Assembly: GCA_017477325.1 (NCBI GenBank)
Contig: JAFUWV010000004.1
Location: 1 to 64,000, forward strand
Length of the DNA: 64,000 nt
From: Paludibacteraceae bacterium
Lineage (GTDB): Bacteria; Bacteroidota; Bacteroidia; Bacteroidales; Paludibacteraceae
Reading direction: 5' to 3'
Below, piece after piece: positions 43,473 through 53,570 of this stretch (its first letter is position 1; each line of letters starts with the position of its first letter). A program made the translations under genes and the position numbers. A model generated the notes under the pieces. The model was not told the origin of the DNA, did not search any database, and saw only the letters and a list, made by a program, of their open reading frames with translations.

Positions 43473-44236
43473 GTGATATATTATTTGTAATAGTGATATA
43501 CAATATACGCCGTGACGAAAGTGTTGCCTACCGTACGTTGTCAGAACTTTTGAGTGCAGAGGAGATGGCGGAGAATGTATATGTGCATGACAATACAGAT
43601 AACAATGTGATGTTACATGGTGCCTATAATGCAGGATTACGTGAGGCAGAGAAGCGTGGCAAGAAGATGATAGTGCTATTGGACGATGACACAGAGGTGA
43701 CAAAAGAGTATATGGAAGCGCTACAGAATTGTGGAAGAGAAGATGATGTGTATGTGCCCCGGCTGGTGAACAAGAAGGGTCAGCAACTGTCGCCTTTTTC
43801 ATATAGAAGGGACAAGGGTCCGTTCTGGCGTAAGAGACGAAAGAAGTTGATAAACTCAGATAAATATGTATTGACAGCGTTCAATTCGGGTTGTATGATG
43901 AGGTGTGAGGCACTGAGAGCTTTGGGTGGCTTTGCGGAGGACTATCCGATGGATTATCTGGATTTTCATATGTTTCTCATGTTTCATGACAAAAAATTGA
44001 AGGTACGTCTGTTGGAAGTAAGTTTGAAACATGAGTTGTCGGTGGAAAACTACAGAGCAGGTGTGAGCAAGGAAAGATATATGCAACTTCTTTCTGCAGA
44101 GGAGCGTTTCTCAGATGAGTTGGGAGCTGAGGCAAAACGTATATATAAGCAACGTTTGGTGATGCGTTTAGTAAAATGGAGACTAAGCAATCATCCGTAT
44201 ATCAAGGAGACATATCAGGCATTGAGGAATGGTTAG
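43469..44236 (+). CDS. GT2-family glycosyltransferase
   Basis: The 255-residue protein starts MSDILFVIVIYNIRRDES and carries VLLDDDTEV as the DxD-type motif, followed by FNSGCMMRCEALRALGGFAE, the usual acceptor-side segment. It belongs to the GT2 branch that resembles rhamnosyltransferases. The start codon overlaps the preceding stop by four bases. Confidence 0.87.
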   Translation: MSDILFVIVIYNIRRDESVAYRTLSELLSAEEMAENVYVHDNTDNNVMLHGAYNAGLREAEKRGKKMIVLLDDDTEVTKEYMEALQNCGREDDVYVPRLVNKKGQQLSPFSYRRDKGPFWRKRRKKLINSDKYVLTAFNSGCMMRCEALRALGGFAEDYPMDYLDFHMFLMFHDKKLKVRLLEVSLKHELSVENYRAGVSKERYMQLLSAEERFSDELGAEAKRIYKQRLVMRLVKWRLSNHPYIKETYQALRNG

Positions 44237-44945
44237 TGTGTGTGTTGCTACATATAATGGCGAAAAGTATATACGAGAGCAACTTCAGTCAATACTTTGT
44301 CAGTTAGGTGCTGATGATGAAGTAGTATTGAGTGATGATGGTTCAACGGATGGTACGCTGAAGATAGTAGAGGAGTTTCATGATGAGCGTATTAGGATAT
44401 TGCGGAGTAATGCACACAGTTGCAAATGGAACTTTTGCAATGCAATAGAGCATGCCCGCGGTGATCTAATATTTCTCTCTGACCAAGATGACGTCTGGCT
44501 TGACGGTAAAGTAGAGCGCTGTGTGAAAGAGTTGGAGACGTGCGACTTGGTAGTGACAAATAGTATAGAGACTGATGCAAACCTGAATTGTATAAACCCG
44601 AGTTTCTTCTCTGTTTACCACTCGGGAAGCGGGATATTAAAAAACAGTCTGAACAATACGTACTATGGTTCGTGTATGGCATTTAGGCATAGCCTGATAG
44701 AAAAGGCATTCCCAATGCCTAAGACTAAAGAGATAGGGCACGACTTATGGTTAGGACTGGTTGCAGAGATGACAGGAAAGGTGCGTTTTATAGAAACACC
44801 TTACATGCTGTACAGGCGTCACGAAGGAACGGTGACCAAAACAACAGGCCTTCTCAGAAGAAGTAAAAGAAACATAATGATAAAGATATGGAGCCGAGTG
44901 GTGGTTCTGTATAATGTGATAAAATATAAGATTATTCATGACTGA
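44229..44945 (+). CDS. GT2-family glycosyltransferase
   Basis: VSVCVATYNGEKYIREQLQS, VVLSDDGSTDGT and LIFLSDQDDVWLDGK are nearly those of the 42651 product, so the two are close paralogues. At 238 residues it is shorter. It overlaps its neighbours by eight bases on each side, showing a tightly coupled operon. Confidence 0.9.
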   Translation: MVSVCVATYNGEKYIREQLQSILCQLGADDEVVLSDDGSTDGTLKIVEEFHDERIRILRSNAHSCKWNFCNAIEHARGDLIFLSDQDDVWLDGKVERCVKELETCDLVVTNSIETDANLNCINPSFFSVYHSGSGILKNSLNNTYYGSCMAFRHSLIEKAFPMPKTKEIGHDLWLGLVAEMTGKVRFIETPYMLYRRHEGTVTKTTGLLRRSKRNIMIKIWSRVVVLYNVIKYKIIHD

Positions 44946-45696
44946 TAATTTAGTAAGTATTATCACTCCGTTGTATAATGGAGAACGATTCTTGGGACAG
45001 ACAATAGACAGTGTGCTCAAGCAGACGTACAAAGAATGGGAAATGCTGATTATCAACGATGGCAGCACAGATAATAGTTTGATAATAGCTGAGGGTTATG
45101 CCAAGAGAGACAACAGAATAAAAGTGTACTCTCAAGCAAATGGTGGCAGTGCATCGGCTCGCAACAACGGTATACGCCGGTCTGAAGGCAGATATATAGC
45201 CTTGCTTGATGCTGATGACTTGTGGGAACCGGAGTTTCTTGAGAGCCAGTTGCAACTATTAAAAGAAAAGCAATGTCAGTTGGTTTTCGGAGCACACAAG
45301 CGTATAGACGAAGGTAACAAAGAAATACTTCAACCGTTTTTCCCTCCAGAAAAAGTAACATATAATGACCTCCTTAAGACGTGCTCTATAACATGTCTGA
45401 CAGCATTGTATGATACGGTGCCTCATGGCAAGTTGTATCTTCACGAAGAGTTTCGCAGTCTTAGAGACGATTATATTTATTGGCTTGAGATACTTCAAAA
45501 ATGTAAGGTAGCTTATGGCAATCAAAACATATTGGGTAGCTATAGAATCTTGGGGAATTCTGTGTCACGAAGCAAAAGAAAGGTGATTATTCCTCAATAT
45601 AAGGTGTATAGGAAGATAGCCGGCTTAAGTGTGGTGAAGAGTCTGTACTACCTGTGTCAGTGGGCAATAAGGGGTGTTATAAAATACAGTAAGTAG
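44938..45696 (+). CDS. GT2-family glycosyltransferase
   Basis: LVSIITPLYNGERFLGQTID, LIINDGSTDNS, GSASARNNGIRRSEGRYIAL and LDADDLWEPEFL define a standard GT2 enzyme of 252 residues, of the type often found adding the second or third sugar of a repeat unit. It overlaps the upstream gene by eight bases and lies ten bases before the radical SAM gene. Confidence 0.9.
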   Translation: MTDNLVSIITPLYNGERFLGQTIDSVLKQTYKEWEMLIINDGSTDNSLIIAEGYAKRDNRIKVYSQANGGSASARNNGIRRSEGRYIALLDADDLWEPEFLESQLQLLKEKQCQLVFGAHKRIDEGNKEILQPFFPPEKVTYNDLLKTCSITCLTALYDTVPHGKLYLHEEFRSLRDDYIYWLEILQKCKVAYGNQNILGSYRILGNSVSRSKRKVIIPQYKVYRKIAGLSVVKSLYYLCQWAIRGVIKYSK

Positions 45697-45706
45697 AGCA
45701 TAGATT

Positions 45707-47143
45707 ATGAAGGTTTGTTTTCTGGTACCTCCCGTTATAGTCGGCGAACATCCGGCAGAACGCAGTTCGGGATGCACAAATGTAGTGTATGCAACTCCAA
45801 ATATATATGAGTTGCAGGTGGCGGCATGCGTGGAAAAGTCCGGTAATGAGGTGATATATCGTGATTGCATCAACCATAAAGAGAGCATAGAGACGCTGCT
45901 GAGAAGAGAAAAGGAGACTCCGTCTGACGTGTATATGATGTGGACAGTGAATCTAAGCGTAGATAATGATATAGAGATGGTGCGCAGATTACACGGTGTA
46001 TTGCCACAATCATGGATAGTGCTGCTCGGACCCGGAGCAACATATTTCAGCGAGAAGTGTCATGTTGATGAGTGCACGATAGTAGTTCATGGGGAACCGG
46101 AGACGACGGTCGTGGAATTGCTTGAGAAATGGGAGAAGGGCAATGATTGGAAAAATACGGCAGGAATCTCGTTTCTTGAATGTGGAGAACATAAACGCAC
46201 GCCGATGCGTGCATTGATGAAGAGTCTTGACGAGCTGCCTATGCCTGCAAGGCACTTGGTGAGTGACATAGAATATAGAAATCCGAAACTGAAACTGACA
46301 CCATACGTCACCATGGTGACATCCCGTAATTGTCCGTTTCGTTGTATATACTGTGTGCCAAGTTCGCTCACTTTCGCCCGTGAGATAGAATATAAAGAGC
46401 ACTTTAACAGGAAACCTCCGATCTCATTCCGTTCTGTAGAGAAGGTGGCGGAAGAAATTCGCATTCTTCATAAGGATGGTGTTCGTGCCATCGGGTTTAT
46501 GGATGATAATTTTATCTGGAATGAGGAAAGGACGAAAGGTATCTGCGAGGTGCTGCGTGAGACGGGTATAGTGTGGGGATGTCAGGCCAGAGTAGATGCA
46601 ATAACGGAGAATATAGCCAAGATGCTTGGTGAGAGTGGTTGCGGATATGTTGATCTTGGTGTGGAGTCGTTCAACGATGAGATACTGGAGTATGTGCACA
46701 AAGGAATAACATCAAAACAGATATATGAGGCGATAGCACTGCTACAGAAATACAAAGTGCCGGTGAAACTGAACATACTGATAGGTACAAGTCCGCTGGA
46801 GACAAAGCAGACTATCAAAGAGACCATACGTAAGGCTAAGCGCCTCAAGGTGGACCAACTGATGATAAACATCGTGTCGCCATTTCCGGGTACAGAGTTT
46901 TACAAGATGGCGCTGGAGAATGGCTGGATAGAGAACAATGAATACGTGCCGACTGACGTACAGCGTAATTCCATATTAAATTATCCTCACCTTACGGCTC
47001 GCGAGATGGAGCAGCTGTTATTCCGTTCAAATCTAAGTTATTTCCTTTCCCCCGGTTTTGTGTGGAAACAGATGAGGCGATTCCGTTCGTGGAAGGATTT
47101 CACTCATGCGCTAAGAACGTTGAAGGTAAAACTTTTCGGATGA
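45707..47143 (+). CDS. B12-binding-domain radical SAM protein
   Basis: Residues 1-150 form a cobalamin-binding-like domain (MKVCFLVPPVIVGEHPAERS onward; VLLGPGATYFSEK). The radical SAM cluster motif CxxxCxxC is present as SRNCPFRCIYCVPSS near residue 210. IGFMDDNFIWNEER and YVDLGVESFNDEIL are the following family segments. The 478-residue length is standard for the class that includes methyltransferases and tailoring enzymes. Its place in the glycan operon suggests it modifies a sugar or lipid carrier (for example by C- or P-methylation), which is inference. Confidence 0.85.
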   Translation: MKVCFLVPPVIVGEHPAERSSGCTNVVYATPNIYELQVAACVEKSGNEVIYRDCINHKESIETLLRREKETPSDVYMMWTVNLSVDNDIEMVRRLHGVLPQSWIVLLGPGATYFSEKCHVDECTIVVHGEPETTVVELLEKWEKGNDWKNTAGISFLECGEHKRTPMRALMKSLDELPMPARHLVSDIEYRNPKLKLTPYVTMVTSRNCPFRCIYCVPSSLTFAREIEYKEHFNRKPPISFRSVEKVAEEIRILHKDGVRAIGFMDDNFIWNEERTKGICEVLRETGIVWGCQARVDAITENIAKMLGESGCGYVDLGVESFNDEILEYVHKGITSKQIYEAIALLQKYKVPVKLNILIGTSPLETKQTIKETIRKAKRLKVDQLMINIVSPFPGTEFYKMALENGWIENNEYVPTDVQRNSILNYPHLTAREMEQLLFRSNLSYFLSPGFVWKQMRRFRSWKDFTHALRTLKVKLFG

Positions 47144-47179
47144 GATAAGTCTGTATTTCAGATAAGTCATGTGTAGCAA

Positions 47180-47935
47180 ATGGATATAAAGGTTTCATAT
47201 ATCATCATTACCTGGAACGGGTTGGCTCTAATCAGGAGACTGCTTGAGTCTATTCTACACCAGATGAAGAGAGAGGATGTGGAAGTGATAGTGGTGGATA
47301 ACTGTTCAGCAGATGGCACAAAGGAGTTCTTGAAAAGAGAATATACAGAGGTAAGGCTTATAGAGAACGCTGAGAACAGGGGAGTGGCATACGCAAGAAA
47401 CAGAGCACTTGAGGCAGCGAGAGGCAGGTATCTGTTTATACTTGACAATGACGTAGTGATAAACGATGCGGCAGTAGAAGGGATGGAAGAGTATATGGAG
47501 GAACATCGGGACGTCGGATTATGCGCATGCAGACTTGTAGGTGAGGACGGTGAGGTTCAAGAGAGTTGCAAGCCGTATCCGGGGTTACTGATAAAACTAA
47601 GGAATGTCCTGTTTCCGCAAAAGAATACTTTCTTTTATGCTACCGAGATGAACGGTGAGGCATTCGAGCCTGTATATGTGATAGGAGCCTGTCAGATGAT
47701 AAGGCGAGAAGCATTCGAGCAGGCAGGTATGCTTGACGAAAAGATATTCTACGGTCCGGAAGATGCTGACTATTGTTTGAGAATCAGAAAGGCAGGGTGG
47801 AAGGTGATGTACTTGCCGCAATATACGATGCAGCATCTTTGCCAGCGCAAGACAACAAAGAGACCTTTCTCCCGTTTAGGCAGAAAGCATATAAAGGCTT
47901 TGATATACTTTTATTGGAAGTATAAGAAGATATGA
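47180..47935 (+). CDS. GT2-family glycosyltransferase
   Basis: VSYIIITWNGLALIRRLLES, VVDNCSADGTKEFL, RGVAYARNRALEAARGRYLF and ILDNDVVI are those of the rhamnosyltransferase-like GT2 branch; AGMLDEKIFYGPEDADYCLR completes the active-site region. The protein has 251 residues. It is the last gene of the operon, three bases from the end of the convergent antiporter gene. Confidence 0.9.
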   Translation: MDIKVSYIIITWNGLALIRRLLESILHQMKREDVEVIVVDNCSADGTKEFLKREYTEVRLIENAENRGVAYARNRALEAARGRYLFILDNDVVINDAAVEGMEEYMEEHRDVGLCACRLVGEDGEVQESCKPYPGLLIKLRNVLFPQKNTFFYATEMNGEAFEPVYVIGACQMIRREAFEQAGMLDEKIFYGPEDADYCLRIRKAGWKVMYLPQYTMQHLCQRKTTKRPFSRLGRKHIKALIYFYWKYKKI

Positions 47936-47938
47936 GAC

Positions 47939-48922
47939 TTACATAGTGAGCAGTCTGTAAGTCAGATAACCTGCATATACAAGCAGCAGGATAGCCCCTC
48001 CCCAACGTTTTACTTCACGCTCTTTGTTGGTCTTTACAAACAGCCAGACGAGCATACTGCCTACTGCTGCCACCCATGCATCTATTTCAATACCATTATA
48101 GGCAGGCAGAGGACGAATGACAGCACTGGTGCCAAGGATTAAGAAAACGTTGAAGATATTGCTACCGATGACGTTGCCAAGTGCTATATCGCAGTTCTTT
48201 TTGAAGGCAGCAACAACTGAGGTTGCGAGTTCGGGGAGTGATGTTCCCAGTGCTACAATAGTAAGTCCGATGATAGCTTCGCTCACTCCGAGGTCTGTGG
48301 CTATTTTGACAGCACTCTTGACTATCATTTCTCCACCTACTACGAGGCCAACTAATCCCACAATAATGAGCAATACAGCTTTCCACACTTTCATTGGTTT
48401 GACTTCTTCAGCAGTTGTTTCGTCAGGATGGTCTTTGGCATGACGGAATGTATTGTAGAGGAAGTAGCAGAAGAGTACAAGCAAAAGAATGCCTCCCAAG
48501 CGTGATAGTCCCCGTTGTGCTTCTCCAAAAGGAGACGTAAGCATAACCATAGCAAAGACCAGTATGCCGGCAATCATAGACATAGGTATGTCAAAATCAC
48601 GTGAACGTTTCTGAGAGACAACAGGATATACGAGTGCTGTCAGACCGAGAATAACATAGGTGTTGATGATGTTTGAGCCGAGAATATTGGTTATGGCAAG
48701 GTCGGTTGCCCCATCTGCCACGGACACCATATTAACTACAAACTCGGGCATGCTGGTTCCGAAGGCTACTACAGTAAGTCCAATTACGAGGTCGCTGATT
48801 CCAAAACGCTTTGCAAGACCCGAGGCTCCATCTACAAGCCAGTCTGCACCTTTAACGAGCAGCACGAGACCTATGATTAATGATGCTGCAAGTATCCATG
48901 GATTATTTAGCAATTCTAACAT
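47939..48922 (-). CDS. Calcium/sodium antiporter (CaCA family, YrbG-like)
   Basis: Two inverted alpha repeats carry the ion-binding acidic residues: GLTVVAFGTSMPEFVVN in the first half and GLTIVALGTSLPELATSVVA in the second, each followed by NILGSN or NVIGSNIFN. Ten membrane helices over 327 residues match YrbG. It exchanges Ca2+ for Na+ across the inner membrane. Confidence 0.94.
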   Translation of the reverse strand: MLELLNNPWILAASLIIGLVLLVKGADWLVDGASGLAKRFGISDLVIGLTVVAFGTSMPEFVVNMVSVADGATDLAITNILGSNIINTYVILGLTALVYPVVSQKRSRDFDIPMSMIAGILVFAMVMLTSPFGEAQRGLSRLGGILLLVLFCYFLYNTFRHAKDHPDETTAEEVKPMKVWKAVLLIIVGLVGLVVGGEMIVKSAVKIATDLGVSEAIIGLTIVALGTSLPELATSVVAAFKKNCDIALGNVIGSNIFNVFLILGTSAVIRPLPAYNGIEIDAWVAAVGSMLVWLFVKTNKEREVKRWGGAILLLVYAGYLTYRLLTM

Positions 48923-48956
48923 TTTATTGAGTATATAAGTGTTGTTTTTTCAACTG

Positions 48957-48964
48957 CAAAGTTA
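48957..48964 (-). promoter_or_regulatory. -7 box for the antiporter gene
   Basis: Minus-strand TAACTTTG, 35 bases before the start codon; the -33 element (ATTG at 48985-48988) is imperfect. Confidence 0.55.
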
Positions 48965-49003
48965 CTACAAAAACTGTACCTATGCAATAATTATTGTAGA
49001 AAG

Positions 49004-49035
49004 TTTGTCCTATTCATGGAAAATGCCTAACTTTG
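49004..49035 (+). promoter_or_regulatory. Promoter for ychF
   Basis: TTTG (49004-49007), exactly 20 bases, then TAACTTTG (49028-49035). The start codon is 49 bases further on. Confidence 0.8.
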
Positions 49036-49084
49036 CACCCCCATAAGCAGAAAACAGTATAAACAACAGAATAAGATAAGAATA

Positions 49085-50191
49085 ATGTCACTTAAATGCG
49101 GTATAGTAGGACTACCCAATGTAGGTAAGTCAACGCTTTTCAATTGCTTGAGTAATGCCAAGGCTCAGTCAGCGAATTTTCCATTTTGTACAATAGAACC
49201 GAACGTGGGAGTAATCACCGTGCCCGACGAGAGGTTGAACCGATTGGCAGAGATATGTCATCCTGAGAGAGGTGTGATACCGACTACGGTAGAGATAGTG
49301 GATATCGCAGGCTTGGTGAAAGGAGCAAGCAAGGGAGAGGGATTGGGCAATAAGTTTCTTGCCAACATACGTGAGACAGACGCTATACTTCACGTGTTGC
49401 GCTGCTTTGATGACGACAATGTAGTGCATGTGGACGGCAGTGTGGACCCGGTGCGTGACAAAGAGATAATAGATGCAGAGCTGCAGCTGAAGGATCTGGA
49501 GACTATTGATTCAAGGATTCAGAAGGTTCAGAAGCAGGCTACGACAGGCGGTGACAAGCAAGCGAAGGCGGTATTGGAGGTATTGCTTAAATACAAGGCA
49601 GCCCTTGACCAGGGCAAGTCTGCCCGCACGGTAGAGCTTCAGAACAAAGATGAAGAGGCTATAGCAAAGGAACTATTCCTGCTAACAGCGAAGCCTGTAC
49701 TGTACGTATGCAATGTCGATGAGGCTTCGGCGGCCACAGGCAACAAGTATGTGGAACAGGTGAGGGAGGCAGTGAAAGACGAGAATGCCGAGGTGCTTGT
49801 GCTGGCAGCGAAGATAGAGTCGGAGATAGCAGAGCTGGACACCTATGACGAGAGGCAGATGTTTCTGGAAGAGATAGGTCTTGAAGAGTCGGGCGTGAAC
49901 CGTCTGATAAAGGCTGCATATGCATTGTTGCGGCTTAAGACATTCCTTACCGCAGGCAGCGACGAGGTTAGAGCATGGACTTTCCGCGAAGGCATGAAGG
50001 CTCCGCAGTGTGCAGGAGTGATACACACTGACTTTGAGAGGGGATTCATCAGGGCTGAGGTAATCAAATATGAAGATTTTATAGCTCTGGGCGGTGAGTC
50101 ACAGTGCCGTGCAGCAGGCAAGTTGGGAGTGGAAGGCAAAGATTATCTTGTGCAGGACGGAGACATAATGCATTTTCTTTTCAACGTATAG
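49085..50191 (+). CDS. ychF: Ribosome-binding ATPase YchF/Obg-like
   Basis: The P-loop [29 protein letters not shown] and [17 protein letters not shown] define YchF, which hydrolyses ATP rather than GTP and binds the ribosome. The guanine-specific NKxD motif is replaced by YVCNVDE, as expected. The TGS domain ends the 368-residue protein. aspA follows after 22 bases. Confidence 0.96.
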   Translation: MSLKCGIVGLPNVGKSTLFNCLSNAKAQSANFPFCTIEPNVGVITVPDERLNRLAEICHPERGVIPTTVEIVDIAGLVKGASKGEGLGNKFLANIRETDAILHVLRCFDDDNVVHVDGSVDPVRDKEIIDAELQLKDLETIDSRIQKVQKQATTGGDKQAKAVLEVLLKYKAALDQGKSARTVELQNKDEEAIAKELFLLTAKPVLYVCNVDEASAATGNKYVEQVREAVKDENAEVLVLAAKIESEIAELDTYDERQMFLEEIGLEESGVNRLIKAAYALLRLKTFLTAGSDEVRAWTFREGMKAPQCAGVIHTDFERGFIRAEVIKYEDFIALGGESQCRAAGKLGVEGKDYLVQDGDIMHFLFNV

Positions 50192-50213
50192 AGAATTAAC
50201 ATTAAAACATACT

Positions 50214-51632
50214 ATGACCAGATTCAGAACAGAGAGTGACCTGCTCGGAGAGTTGCAGGTTCCAGAAAGTGCGCTCTATGGGGTGCAGACACAGCGCGGA
50301 ATAGATAATTTCCCAATCAGCAAGTTCCATTTGAATGAGTATCCGGATTTCATTAACGGCCTTGCCTATACAAAGATGGCAGCGGCTATGGCTAACTATC
50401 AACTGGGTTTGCTGACAGAAGAGCAGTATAAGGGTATAACAGGCGCATGCAAAGAGATACTTGACGGCAAGCATCATGAGCAGTTTCCTGTGGATATGAT
50501 ACAGGGCGGTGCGGGTACGACTACCAATATGAATGCCAATGAGGTGATTGCCAACAGGGCATTGCAACTGATGGGGCACAAGGCAGGTGAGTATCAGTAT
50601 TGTTCTCCGAACGACCATGTGAACTGTTCGCAATCGACGAATGATGCGTATCCTACCGCTATTCATCTGGGTCTGTATGCGACTCACCTGAAATATATAA
50701 ACCATTACAGCGAGCTTATTTCTGCTTTCAGACAGAAGGCGGAAGAGTTTAAGGATGTGCTGAAGATGGGTCGCACACAGCTTGAGGACGCCGTACCGAT
50801 GACTTTAGGGCAGACATTCTCGGCATTTGCTCAGATACTGGAGGAGGAAGTCAAGCATCTGAATATGGCTGCAGAGGAGCTGCTGACAGTCAATATGGGT
50901 GCAACGGCAGTGGGTACAGGCATTTGCTCAGAGCCCGGCTATTCGGAAAAGTGCATTAAGGCACTGAGACAGGTGACGGGCTGGAAAGTAGTGCTTGCTC
51001 CGAACCTTGTGGCAGCGACTAGTGATACATCGCATCTGGTGGGATATAGCCAGGCATTGCGCAGGATTGCCACTAAGCTGAATAAGATATGCAATGATCT
51101 GCGCTTGTTGGGTTCAGGTCCGAAGTGCGGTCTGCATGAGATAGATTTGCCTGCCCGTCAACCAGGGAGCAGCATCATGCCGGGGAAAGTGAATCCGGTG
51201 ATACCGGAGGTAATGAACCAGATATGCTACAAAGTAATAGGCAATGACCTGTGTGTAGCAATGTCGAACGAAGCGGCCCAGATGGAGCTTAATGCAATGG
51301 AGCCAGTGATGGCTCAATGCTGTTTTGAGAGTGCGGAACTGATGATGAACGGTTTTGACGTGCTGAGGAAATACTGTATAGAAGGAATAAAGGCGGACCG
51401 CGAGAACTGCAGAGAGTATGTAAGAAACAGTATAGGAATAGTTACAGCCCTTAATCCTGTGATAGGCTACAAGAATTCAACCAAGATAGCCAAGGAAGCG
51501 ATAGAGACAGGCAAAGCCGTGTATGACCTTGTGCTGGAGCATGGGATACTGAACAAAGAGGAGTTGGACAGGATATTGTCACCCGAGAATATGATCCGCC
51601 CGGTGAAACTGGATATCAAGCCAAGGAAATAA
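50214..51632 (+). CDS. aspA: Aspartate ammonia-lyase
   Basis: AspA converts aspartate to fumarate and ammonia, feeding fumarate respiration. The fumarase/aspartase signature GSSIMPGKVNPVIPEV and the segments GGAGTTTNMNANEVIANRAL and GRTQLEDAVPMTLGQ are present. The 472-residue length is normal. Class II fumarase is similar, but MTRFRTESDLLGELQVPESA and overall pattern favour aspartase. It converges with pckA across a terminator; both enzymes serve C4-acid metabolism. Confidence 0.92.
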   Translation: MTRFRTESDLLGELQVPESALYGVQTQRGIDNFPISKFHLNEYPDFINGLAYTKMAAAMANYQLGLLTEEQYKGITGACKEILDGKHHEQFPVDMIQGGAGTTTNMNANEVIANRALQLMGHKAGEYQYCSPNDHVNCSQSTNDAYPTAIHLGLYATHLKYINHYSELISAFRQKAEEFKDVLKMGRTQLEDAVPMTLGQTFSAFAQILEEEVKHLNMAAEELLTVNMGATAVGTGICSEPGYSEKCIKALRQVTGWKVVLAPNLVAATSDTSHLVGYSQALRRIATKLNKICNDLRLLGSGPKCGLHEIDLPARQPGSSIMPGKVNPVIPEVMNQICYKVIGNDLCVAMSNEAAQMELNAMEPVMAQCCFESAELMMNGFDVLRKYCIEGIKADRENCREYVRNSIGIVTALNPVIGYKNSTKIAKEAIETGKAVYDLVLEHGILNKEELDRILSPENMIRPVKLDIKPRK

Positions 51633-51652
51633 GGAACCTGTGGTTAGTAAAC

Positions 51653-51680
51653 AGGTAATAGTTAATAGCGAATAGCTGAC
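51653..51680 (+). repeat. Heptamer array AGTTAAT/AGCGAAT
   Basis: AGGTAAT, AGTTAAT, AGCGAAT and AGCTGAC run without a break between the aspA stop and its terminator. It shares two adjacent units with the array at 6227. Confidence 0.7.
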
Positions 51681-51696
51681 AGGGAGCAGACAGACA

Positions 51697-51733
51697 AAGA
51701 AAAGCGTGCCATAAGTTGTGGCACGCTTTTCTT
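51697..51733. terminator. Bidirectional terminator between aspA and pckA
   Basis: A perfect 15-bp stem (AAGAAAAGCGTGCCA) with a 7-base loop lies between two converging genes. Confidence 0.92.
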
Positions 51734-51758
51734 GTATTGATATTGAATGCGGGTTAGA

Positions 51759-53363
51759 TTAAAGTTTCGGACCTGCAGCCACAAGAGCCTTTCCTGCAGC
51801 GTTTCCTTCATACTTAACGAAGTTCTTAATAAAGCGTGAAGCGAGGTCTTTAGCCTTCTCTTCCCACTGAGCTGCGTCAGCATAGGTGTCGCGAGGATCG
51901 AGAATCTTAGGATCTACGCCGGGGAGAGCTGTAGGTACTTCGAAGTCGAAGTAAGGTATTTTCTTGGTTGGAGCGGACTTGATGGCACCGTCAAGAATAG
52001 CATCAATGATACCACGTGTGTCGCGAATGGAGATACGTTTACCGGTACCGTTCCAGCCAGTGTTGACAAGATATGCTTTTGCGCCTGACTTTTCCATCTT
52101 CTTTACGAGTTCCTCAGCATACTTAGTAGGATGCAGTTCGAGGAATGCCTGACCGAAACATGCGGAGAAGGTAGGAGTAGGCTCGGTGATACCGCGCTCT
52201 GTACCTGCAAGTTTAGCAGTGAAACCAGAGAGGAAGTAGTACTTGGTCTGCTCGGGAGTAAGGATGCTTACAGGAGGCAGGACGCCGAAAGCATCGGCAG
52301 AGAGGAAGATGACGTTTTCTGCAGCAGGACCTGCCGAGATGGGACGCACGATCTTCTCAATGTGGTCAATAGGATAGCTGACGCGGGTATTCTCGGTTAC
52401 TGACTTGTCTGCGAAGTTGATTTTACCGTCTTTGTCAACGGTGACGTTCTCGAGAAGTGCGTTGCGGCGGATAGCGTTGTAGATGTCAGGTTCAGACTCT
52501 TTATCAAGGTTGATGACCTTGGCATAGCAACCGCCTTCGAAGTTGAAGACGCCGTTGTCGTCCCATCCGTGTTCGTCGTCACCGATAAGGAGGCGTTTGG
52601 GATCGGTAGAGAGAGTGGTTTTGCCAGTTCCCGAGAGTCCGAAGAAGATGGCAGTGTTCTTTCCCTGCATGTCGGTGTTGGCTGAGCAGTGCATAGAAGC
52701 AATACCACGGAGAGGGAGATAGTAGTTCATCATGGAGAACATACCTTTCTTCATCTCACCACCGTACCAAGTGTTGAGGATGACCTGCTCGCGTGAAGTG
52801 GTGTTGAAAGCGACGCAAGTTTCGGAATTGAGTCCGAGTTCTTTGTAGTTTTCAACCTTGGCGAGTGAAGCAGTGTAAACGACGAAGTCGGGTTTGAAGT
52901 CAGCTTCCTCTTCGGCAGTGGGCTTAATGAACATGTTGCGCACGAAGTGAGCCTGCCAAGCTACTTCCATCATGAAGCGGACAGCCATGCGTGTATCTTT
53001 GTTAGCGCCACAGAAGGCATCAACAACATAGAGTTCTTTGCCGGAGAGTTCTTTAACGGCAAGAGCTTTAACCTTAGCCCATACGTCTTCAGACATAGGG
53101 TGGTTGTCGTTTTTATACTCATCGGAAGTCCACCAAACGGTGTTGCGAGAGTTCTCGTCCATAACAATGTATTTGTCTTTAGGCGAGCGTCCGGTATAGA
53201 TACCGGTCATTACATTGACAGCCCCCAGTTCTGTCTCCTGTCCTTTTTCGTAGCCAGTGAGAGCAGGGTTGGTCTCCTCTTTGAAGAGGTACTCGTAGGA
53301 GGGGTTGTAGGCTTTAACTGTTGCGCCAGTGATGCCGTACTGAGTAAGATCAAGATTTTTCAT
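51759..53363 (-). CDS. pckA: Phosphoenolpyruvate carboxykinase (ATP)
   Basis: The kinase-specific P-loop [12 protein letters not shown] and [10 protein letters not shown], together with the substrate site [10 protein letters not shown] and [12 protein letters not shown], define the ATP-dependent enzyme. In anaerobic Bacteroidales it usually runs toward oxaloacetate, fixing CO2 on the way to succinate. The 534-residue length is normal. The likely promoter is about 300 bases upstream of the start codon, leaving a long leader with a duplicated palindromic element. Confidence 0.96.
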   Translation of the reverse strand: MKNLDLTQYGITGATVKAYNPSYEYLFKEETNPALTGYEKGQETELGAVNVMTGIYTGRSPKDKYIVMDENSRNTVWWTSDEYKNDNHPMSEDVWAKVKALAVKELSGKELYVVDAFCGANKDTRMAVRFMMEVAWQAHFVRNMFIKPTAEEEADFKPDFVVYTASLAKVENYKELGLNSETCVAFNTTSREQVILNTWYGGEMKKGMFSMMNYYLPLRGIASMHCSANTDMQGKNTAIFFGLSGTGKTTLSTDPKRLLIGDDEHGWDDNGVFNFEGGCYAKVINLDKESEPDIYNAIRRNALLENVTVDKDGKINFADKSVTENTRVSYPIDHIEKIVRPISAGPAAENVIFLSADAFGVLPPVSILTPEQTKYYFLSGFTAKLAGTERGITEPTPTFSACFGQAFLELHPTKYAEELVKKMEKSGAKAYLVNTGWNGTGKRISIRDTRGIIDAILDGAIKSAPTKKIPYFDFEVPTALPGVDPKILDPRDTYADAAQWEEKAKDLASRFIKNFVKYEGNAAGKALVAAGPKL

Positions 53364-53445
53364 TGTGATAAATGTTTTATAATTATTCTTTTAATAAGCT
53401 ATATTTGTATCAGGAAGGGGAATATTAGGTTTTTATGCAGAAATC

Positions 53446-53570
53446 TGTATAATTATGCATGAATCTTAAAAAAAAGCACTTTTCTCTGAGTGAAGAGATT
53501 GCTTACACTTTGCTTGGAGTATGCTTGACGCTTGCTCTGCATAATTATGCACCAATCTTAAAAAAACGCA
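53446..53570. repeat. Duplicated 33-base element with palindromic core in the pckA leader
   Basis: TGTATAATTATGCA (53446-53459) and TGCATAATTATGCA (53538-53551) are 92 bases apart. The second is a perfect 14-bp palindrome. In both, a run reading ATCTTAAAAAAA follows a few bases later, so the direct repeat extends over about 33 bases. The core resembles ArgR-type operators (AT-rich centre between inverted arms) but I cannot assign the protein. The same strand also carries an open frame of 67 codons through it, which I do not regard as a gene. The gene-free region 53364-54111 also holds the pckA promoter, the candidate small RNA and a terminator. Confidence 0.65.
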
